Assembly (NCBI GenBank): GCA_003254925.1
Contig: QANZ01046779.1
Coordinates: 99,954-163,953, forward strand
Source: Chamaecrista fasciculata
Taxonomy: Eukaryota > Streptophyta > Magnoliopsida > Fabales > Fabaceae
Direction of reading: 5' to 3'
DNA: 64,000 bases
The notes under the pieces were generated by a model. The model saw only the letters and a program-made list of their open reading frames with translations, searched no databases and had not been told where the DNA came from. The number at the start of each line of letters is the position of its first letter. The stretch's first letter is position 1. Positions 57,486 through 64,000 of this stretch are shown in pieces. The translations under genes were made by a program, and so were the position numbers.

Positions 57486-58690
57486 GACCTCATTAGAAGA
57501 AATTCAAGAGAGTAAAATGAATGATGATAAAGAAGAGGGCGAAAAAGAAAATCAAATTAATGGCCCAATGAAGAGTAAAAATCAGAGTGAAGAAGTAAAA
57601 TGTTGTGATGAGGAAGAGAGGTCTTTGATTTTTGCTAACACTAACAATTGTTTGTTTAGTGGTGATATTTCTTTGTTGTAGGAACATGATTTTGTGCTTT
57701 TAAAAAAAATACCTAAAGGTCCATCACCTTTAAGTGGTATTGAGAATCAAATTGATTTTGTATTTGGAGAAGCATTTAATTCATGGGAGTCAAATGATCT
57801 ATAGAAGCCAAAGAAATTCAACAAAGAATTTGGTTTCAAGAGGGGACATAGTCTTAAATTGTTAAGAAGTGGTTTGAAGGGAGTCTTTCATCTTACACCT
57901 AATGAATGCTTCTTTCATTATTTTAATTCTAGAATTGGGTGTGATAATATTAAGATGAGTTTTGATAAAGATATTGTTAATGCATGTGGAAGTTGTGCTT
58001 TTCATAAATTCTATGTACATGATAGTTTCCTATTTCATGGAAATAGTATTTGGATGCTTGCTTGGTTTATGCATGAGAGGATTCTTAAAGCATCCCAAAA
58101 TTGTTGTCTAGTAGAACATTTTAGTATGCATATGTTGTATATGTTATCTAAGTGTTTTTGTTGGACACATACGAAAGTGGTTAATTCTAGATATTTTGCA
58201 TTTAGGTATGATGAGCACAAGTTTAAGCCACCTGATTTATACATTCATGTTTAATCTTCAAGGTGAGTACTTTATGCTTGATATTTGTGAATTTGCTAAC
58301 CACTCTACTTATTACATGATTTCATATGAGGACGAATCTTTTTGAGGAAAGAGGGGATGATGCGAGAATGGGGAGCACTTCCATATCAAGCAATATCAAG
58401 GAGTCAATGAGCGAGCTTCTAGAAGAAACTTGGACAAATCAAATGACAAATAGACCTTCAAACAAGGTTGAAAACGTCACTTTATTTGTTGGGGCTGAAA
58501 GAGGAGTTTTTCAACATATTATAGGCTTGAATATATCAAGATCAAGAGTCGGACCCATGTACTACACAAGTGGAGACTTATTTGGGCCTAAATCATCTTA
58601 TTTTGGGCATACAAAGCTAATTAAAATTGGGGCTTCTATTATGGACGAAAATCATTGTATTTGGAGTTTTGTATTTGACGTCCATTAGTT
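57486..58690 (+). pseudogene. Internally deleted Gypsy pol remnant
   Basis: After a stop, 57682-57800 reads EHDFVLLKKIPKGPSPLSGI then ENQIDFVFGEA, which is the segment just before the RT domain in plant Gypsy polyproteins (PPLRGIEHQID type). Most of RT, RNase H and integrase are absent. The frame at 57859-58254 (131 aa) has no recognised domain. 58326-58400 reads RTNLFEERGDDARMG, matching the usual C-terminal end of such polyproteins. The element is therefore a large deletion derivative. Confidence 0.7.
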
Positions 58691-59417
58691 ATTGAACTAG
58701 TTTTTATGTTTTGGACTTTTTATTTAAAGTGCATTAGTGTTTTAAATCTTCATAATAGTTTATTTTAAACATTATCTTCTAATTGGGCTTTAGTTGATGG
58801 AATGTTAGTAGAGTCCATTAGGTTTTAGGGTTTTCTATTCTAAGGAGTATAAATACTCCATTAACTCATTTATAAGAGGAGTTTTTGGATAATTATATGA
58901 GAGCATTGTGCTTTTTCTATTCTTCTTGGTTGAAAGAAGAATCCATAGGAGATGTGGTGCCTATCTTCTTCTATTGCATCAAGAATTATTTTTTATCAAG
59001 GTAATCGCTTGTGGCGAATTCATTCTTGATTTTTAAATCAACCAATTATTTGCATTTCCATTTGCACTTGTCATTTGGGGGTTCAATAGGTTGGGGGTTT
59101 CATTCCATCTAATTGTTCTATTCATCTTGTGTGTTGGGGTTTCGGGTTCTTTATAACATTGGGGTTCCGCATCAGATTGAACTTTGGATGTGGTTATATT
59201 TGTTTTCTCCCAAATTGTTTATTGAGTGGACAAGGGTACTTGTTACCTAAAAGATTGAATTTTTGTTATTGGTTGTTTGAATTTCCTTGTGTATGTGAAT
59301 GTCCTCATGAGGGTTTGTTTAGTAAATGAATATGCTCATAAAGATAATTCTTTGCTAATAATTGGTTGAACTTGAGAAACTCAGAGTATTCATGTGCTTG
59401 GTTTTTTGTTCTTTAAA
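58691..59417 (+). other. Probable 3' non-coding or LTR part of the Gypsy derivative
   Basis: It holds TTAGGGTTTTCTATTC and GGAGTATAAATACTCCATTA (about 58848), a TATA-box-like promoter as in plant Gypsy LTRs. I could not find a matching 5' LTR in the window, so LTR borders are not assigned. Confidence 0.45.
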
Positions 59418-59724
59418 GAGTAAACTACTAAATTGGTCCCTGGATTATTGACTCGCTAACAGATTAGTCCCCGAATTTAAGAAATTGACAAATAGGTCCC
59501 CGAATTTTGCTAACGAGTCAAATAGGTCCCCGAATTTTTCTAACATTTTTCAAATAGGTCCTTCGGTGCATGTTATTCGGGGACCTATTTGACTAACGTT
59601 AGAAAAATTCGAGGACCTATTTGACTCGTTTGAAAAATTCGGGGACCTATTTGTCAATTTCCTAAATTTGGGGACCAATCTGTCAGCGAGCCAATAATTC
59701 AGGGACCAATTTGGTAGTTTACTC
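59418..59724. mobile_element. 307-bp palindromic Mutator-like MITE, copy 2
   Basis: It starts GAGTAAACTACTAAATTGG and ends CCAATTTGGTAGTTTACTC. GTTCTTTAAA flanks both ends (59408-59417 and 59725-59734). Blocks of TAGGTCCCCGAATTT and its complement alternate as in the copy at 45932, with only scattered differences. Confidence 0.93.
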
Positions 59725-59897
59725 GTTCTTTAAATGTATTTCCTTGATGATAGTAGTTGGACTTTGGTTGTCTATTTACACAAGTGTTGCTGACGATGAA
59801 ATGACATTCAGATCTTATTCGGTGTGTTTTATGTTTTGGTTGATTGAATTTGATTGTGTTTGTGCTTGTGTCTGTGTTTGCTCTCTTGAGACAATAT

Positions 59898-60170
59898 GAG
59901 AAACCACTGGGGACGGTGATACGTAAGGCCAGGTGGATTTGTATATGAGAAACCCCTTGGGGATGGTGATACGTAACACCCAAGTGGGAAAAGAAACAGA
60001 TATGGAAACGAGAAATCCCTGGGGACGGCGATACGTAACGTCAAGTGGATGAGGAAAAAGGAAATGGAAATGATGAACACCCTGGGGACGGAGATACGTA
60101 ACGCCCAAGTGGGAACTAGAAATGGAATATGAATTATGGGGACAACGATACGTAACACCCAGCCGATATG
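59898..60170. repeat. Tandem repeat, about five units of 48-62 bp
   Basis: Each unit carries CTGGGGACGGTGATACGTAA (or a close variant) followed by CCCAAGTGGG-like sequence and an A/G-rich spacer. The minus-strand open frames across it (59699-60158) repeat VTYRRPQGF-like peptides only because of the repetition. It is probably part of an LTR retrotransposon, since similar GATACGTAACG arrays occur in such elements. Confidence 0.85.
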
Positions 60171-61710
60171 TGATGTTGGTGTTTTTGGTTACATTTGAAA
60201 CTTTGCTTATTATAAATTGATGATTGTGTACTATTGAATGCTAATGCTAATGACATTATTTGGTTGGAATGATGTTACTGGTTTTCTACTGTTGCTCGTA
60301 CTGCGCGAGGAAACTTTTAATATAGTCATCACCTAAATTTCACTACTTTCATAAACTCCTTCTCTTTTGGATATGATAGGATTCTAATTCAAATGTTATC
60401 TACGAAGATGGTATTTCACTTCAAGAAGATGTCTTTGTTATAATAACTTCCTATAATTTTGATCCAACATCTCTACAAGTCTTTTCCTGTAAGATTTTGT
60501 TCTTATTATTATGATGACCCTAATTTGGTTTTTAATTCCTATTCGAATTTTCAAGCTTCAATTGTTTAAATATTGTTTTCAATCAAACTTGAATCCTTCA
60601 AAAACCGTTTTTTTAGAAAGAGAAAAAGAGAAATCCCTTATATGCTTGTCATCACTCCTTACTTTATGCTTTTTAAGTTTGATCCTTTTAAGATTATATT
60701 TAAGGATAGATATTTAAGAAACATTCCTTCTTGATGCAAAGTGCTTTTACCTACCATGGATTCCTTTAGCTTCAATTTCAAGTAGTTTAAAAGGTCATTT
60801 TTACCAAGTATAGCTCTTTCAGATGTTTTGCACTTAAATCTTATTTTCATAAAACTCTTTTCTTGCCACCCTTTCTTCTAATTGATAAACTCTTACCTCC
60901 TTGAGATTATTTTAGAAGTATTATTTTTATCCTTGGGAATTCCTTATTGTAATGTTCCTAGGCTAATGTTATTTCTTGTTCTTGCTCTCTTTTGGAATTT
61001 GTCAAATTGTGTTATGTTTTGCCTTGTATTCTTATGTACTAAAATTACTGTCTATACTAAACTTTTGTAGTTAAATGTATATTATTATGGATTGTGTATT
61101 CTTATAATTGCTGGTTTTGGTTGGTGACCCCTCTCCCTACGTGGTGGTGCCCTACACCACGACTGGGATGAGTTAGCCGCTCACTAAGTTTCGACTCACC
61201 CCACGTTTAACATTTTTCAGATACAGGTGCAGGATAAGTGTTACCTCTGCTCCGTGAGGGGGCTATTCAGAAGCCCACGTCATCGTTCGTGTGGGTATTT
61301 TATTCTTTGAATAAGAATTGTTTTAAATTCTAAACTGTTAGCTCCACTAGTAGTTAGGAAGGGGATTTAGGGATTGGTTTGACATTTTGTATGATTCAAT
61401 GATGAGATATATTCATGTGGCATTGTGTTTTAATTGATATTTTAAGACAATGTTTGTATTGATAGATGATATTCTAAATTGATAGACTGATGAAAGTGTG
61501 CAAATGATTGATCAATCATGTATGTTTAAGTAATGTTAAGTATAATTGTGTATACAGTAAGTCACTATGATGTTGTTATGTTTCCTTTTATATTGGTTAA
61601 TTGTGGGTAAGCTTTTATATTGGTTAATTGTGAGTAAGCTTACGACATGAGATAGACTCATGTTCGTGCCGGTCACGCTCTCCCATTTAGGGAGGGGGCG
61701 TGACAGAGTG
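60171..61710. other. Decayed LTR-retrotransposon-like DNA, no intact ORF
   Basis: 61120-61300 is comparatively GC-rich (CCTCTCCCTACGTGGTGGTG, CCGTGAGGGGGCTATTCAG). 61660-61705 (GTGCCGGTCACGCTCTCCC ... GGGGGCGTGACA) resembles the ends of plant Gypsy LTRs. Two near-copies of CTTTTATATTGGTTAATTGTG lie at about 61586 and 61612. No border or domain can be set. Confidence 0.45.
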
Positions 61711-62260
61711 AGCCATCATAATTTTATTAATAATGTGCAATCACACTTGCTTATGATTAAGTATGATCTTAAAAATTTGCGTCAAATTAAATTCTATCTA
61801 TTGTACTATGTAAAAGAAAAGTGCACCAAATCTTTGACATGAACATGATAGAGAACTCGGGTCTTCAAGTTAAAATTACTTATTTTTCTGAACTTAATTT
61901 TGTTTGAAGACAGGATGGAAATTAATTTGTGTCGAAGGTTTTAGTGTTGTTCTTGTGTTATTTTTTGGGCTTTAGACCTTTATTTTCTAAAAAACAAAAC
62001 GATAATAATCTCACTAATAATATTAAAACAATAAATAATGTCCATTAATTTGTTGGTCAATCAAATATTAATGTCTATGCATGAATCTAATCAACAAACA
62101 TTATGCAAGAGAGTATTGAGCAATGCTACTTGCAGGTCTTGATCGATCATATAAAGTGAATATTATGATTTAGAAATCATTTGTTTGATTGAAAGTGAGA
62201 GAAGGAGCCAAGTGGTTTTGTGCAAAAAGCAACTATGCATACAATGATACAAGAAAAAAA
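61711..62260. other. AT-rich intergenic DNA
   Basis: No gene or defined repeat seen. Confidence 0.4.
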
Positions 62261-62521
62261 AAAAGGCAAAAGTACTAATTTCGTCCCTAAACTTTACACC
62301 AACTGTCAATTTCGTCCCCAAACTTTTTTTTGGCTAAAGTAAGAGCAAAGGATAAAATTGACCAAAATGTGAAAGATTAGGGACGAAATTGATAGCAAAA
62401 AAAATTGGGGACGAAATTGACAACATGTGTAAAGTTTGGGGACGAAATTGACAGCAAAGAAAGATTGGGGACGAAATTGACAGCAAGTGTAAAGTTTGGG
62501 GACGAAATGGGTACTTTTGCC
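62261..62521. mobile_element. Fold-back element with repeated right-arm blocks
   Basis: The left arm GGCAAAAGTACTAATTTCG, CAATTTCGTCCCC; the right end GGGGACGAAATGGGTACTTTTGCC. The right half contains three tandem blocks of GGGGACGAAATTGACA separated by GTGTAAAGTTT, against two on the left, so the hairpin has grown asymmetrically. Confidence 0.75.
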
Positions 62522-62746
62522 AAAAAAAAATTAGAGTTCTAATTTTGAACCTTATAATTATATTACTTGATAACTATGATTTTGATTCTAAAAATTATTA
62601 AAAAAATTTATATTTGAGGAATTTGTAAGGTATTGCGAGTGAAAAGTGAAAGTGATATATTACAATTTTTTAACTAAAAAATATAGGTAAAATTATTTTT
62701 GTGTTTAACATATTGTTTATTAGGTTAGAGGTTTATTTTTATTTTT

Positions 62747-63385
62747 GGCTTAAGTGCATTTTTGGTCCCAAAACTATGATAAAGGTTTCATTTTGGTCCC
62801 ATAACTTTTTTTGTTGCAATTTTGGTCCCATAACTATGAAAAAGGTTTCATTTTGGTCCCATAACTTTTTTTGTTGCAATTTTGGTCCCATAACTATGAC
62901 AAAAGTTTCATTTTGGTCTCATAACTTCTCAAAAGGTTCCACCGTTAGTCCCTTGGTGAATTCCATCCATATTTAGTCGTTAAGTATGATGTGGCATAGT
63001 GACTAGGATCATGATGTGGCAAAATGAGATGAAATGGACTGAAATAGGATTTATATGCAACATATTAAAACTTATCTATACCCAACCACAATATATACAA
63101 AGAGTGGTACCTCATCTTCCTCGTCAGCCCAACGGGACTTCCTCTTCCTCGTTCCGCTTCCTGATTTGCCGTCGCCGCCGCTTTGGTTTTTCGACTCTGG
63201 CTGAGGATCCCATCGACTTCGTCGGCGCCTTCTGCTTGAAGTCTCTTCTTCCCCACCAAATTGGTTCCTGTCAGTACCACTCTTTGTATATTTTGTGGTT
63301 GGGTATAGATAAGTTTTAATATGTTGCATATAGATCCTATTTCAGTCCACTTCATCTTATTTTGCCACATCATGATCCTAGTTAC
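62747..63385. mobile_element. Fold-back element with nested inverted repeat and captured gene fragment
   Basis: The left arm (GGCTTAAGTGCATTTTTGG, then three TTTTGGTCCCATAACT blocks) is of the 36010 family; the matching right arm is not seen before the LTR at 63386. Inside is a second inverted repeat: 62993-63113 and 63272-63385 are near-exact complements (AGGATCATGATGTGGCAAAA, CTATACCCAACCACAA). Its loop is a GC-rich fragment with coding character. The right side is cut by Copia LTR sequence. Confidence 0.75.
63112..63268 (-). pseudogene. Captured fragment resembling splicing factor 1 (SF1/BBP) N-terminus
   Basis: The minus-strand frame reads [20 protein letters not shown] then [18 protein letters not shown] and [14 protein letters not shown]. 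Plant SF1/BBP has this type of N-terminus: two basic-Ser-Arg-Trp motifs (RRRSRWDP and KRKSRWAD), the second corresponding to the U2AF65-binding ULM. The fragment is about 50 codons, open, and bounded on both sides by the arms of the inverted repeat. It has no promoter or start of its own. Recognition is from memory of the family; low-complexity basic sequence could mislead. Confidence 0.6.
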
Positions 63386-63413
63386 TGATGGAGATTATGC
63401 CCTAGGGCCAATC
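63386..63413 (+). repeat. First 27-28 bp of a Copia LTR, plus orientation
   Basis: TGATGGAGATTATGCCCTAG followed by GGCCAAT matches the start of the LTRs at 6500, 9629, 48364 and 55613 with one change. It breaks off where the inverted LTR begins. Confidence 0.85.
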
Positions 63414-64000
63414 TGTTGGGAAATCCCCGGGGAAACACGCAGCGGAAGAACTGTAAATAAAAAAAACTTGCGCCCCCAGGAAAGTCCCACCCTGAGATCC
63501 GCTAGCTGAATTTAAAACCAGATACGAAAAGTGTTATACCTCAAGCTTTCAATCGGATTGGTAATACTAGGCGAGTCTAGAAGTCCGTCTCCACGTCCTT
63601 CCTCCACCGGTGATCCACACGAACAGTTTCCCGAACACGAGGTGCTAGCCTCCACGCCTCTTTCTCCAAAGAGACTCGGGATTGAATCTACAGCTTCTGG
63701 ATTCAAGAACTCCTTCTTTGAATCTCAGGTGGATGGCGCCACAGAGAAGCAAACAGCAACAAAACTCCTTTTGTTCTTTTCTTCTCTAGAACCCTAGAAC
63801 CCACAACTTTCAATTTCTCTCTCTAACACTTAGGAGAAAATCGACTTCTCTCTCTAGGAAGGTGGGTGGCGAAATTTCTCTCTCTACAAGGAGGAAATTC
63901 GACTTCTCTCTTTTTGGTGAACTAGGGTTTCACAATGTGCATGACATGACCAAGTGAGGAGCTAGGCGACTTTAGGCTTTATATTTACTAAAATTGTGCT
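63414..64000 (-). mobile_element. Copia LTR in minus orientation, running off the window
   Basis: It begins TGTTGGGAAATC and CGCAGCGGAAGAAC, the complement of the LTR end (TTCCGCTGCG ... GATTTCCCAACA) found at 11754 and 50675. Further right, CCACACGAACAGTTTCCC, GAGGTGCTAGCC and TGGATGGCGCC are complements of the corresponding LTR words at 50330-50470. An 88-codon frame at 63531-63797 lies within the LTR and is not a gene. The other LTR end lies beyond the window. Confidence 0.88.

Noticed and set aside
59699..60158. Minus-strand frames with repeated RRPQGF peptides
   Set aside because: Caused by the tandem nucleotide repeat at 59898-60170.
62701..62976. 91-codon frame with repeated KVSFWSHNFFCCNFGPITM-like units
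   Set aside because: The peptide repeat results from tandem blocks in the arm of a fold-back element, not from a gene.

Overview
This window is nuclear DNA from a dicot plant. The base composition is AT-rich, genes have many short exons with GT-AG introns, LTR retrotransposons and small DNA transposons are dense, and a TIR-NB-LRR (TNL) immune receptor is present, a class largely absent from monocots. I cannot name the species. The sequence is a draft assembly: it has an 830-base gap (13351-14180) and isolated single Ns at 23713, 37288 and 55727.

Four host genes can be supported, all on the minus strand. (1) 15587-21640: a VIPP1/IM30 plastid membrane-remodelling protein, 11 exons, 320 aa. (2) 25784-26287: an intronless, plant-type, unnamed 167-aa protein with a myristoylation-like N-terminus. 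(3) 29391-35704: a TNL receptor, 7 exons, 1129 aa. (4) 38777-44842: a Gyp1/TBC1D22-type Rab GTPase-activating protein, 10 exons, 447 aa. For the three split genes I placed every exon boundary at a GT-AG pair and checked that the reading frame closes. Gene relics are an ankyrin fragment (about 1680-2010), a duplicated last exon of the TBC gene (28658-28819), an RPS4 fragment (37684-37893) and a splicing-factor-1-like fragment captured in a fold-back element (about 63112-63268).

Layout. 1-6.4 kb: AT-rich intergenic DNA, a tandem duplication and MITEs. 6.4-12.4 kb: a Harbinger-like MITE split by a Copia element whose IN-RT-RNase H ORF is open but whose gag is gone. 12.4-15.4 kb: a second copy of a segment from 4.45-5.0 kb, interrupted by a Harbinger-like element. 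15.6-21.6 kb: VIPP1. 22-28 kb: fold-back elements, a Helitron terminus and the 167-aa gene. 28-39 kb: the TNL gene, flanked by two direct copies of the TBC 3' end. 38.8-44.8 kb: the TBC gene. 45-62 kb: mostly retrotransposon DNA, with a Gypsy gag region carrying a Copia element that has an intact gag and a ruined pol, then further Gypsy-like remnants. 62.2-64 kb: fold-back elements and head-to-head Copia LTR ends.

The host genes show no sign of acting in one pathway. The strongest general feature is a large set of palindromic fold-back elements, many with GGTCC-rich arms. Several have exact 9-10 bp target duplications, which suggests Mutator-like elements, and several lie inside introns of the TNL and TBC genes. 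I saw no CRISPR array, rRNA or tRNA gene.
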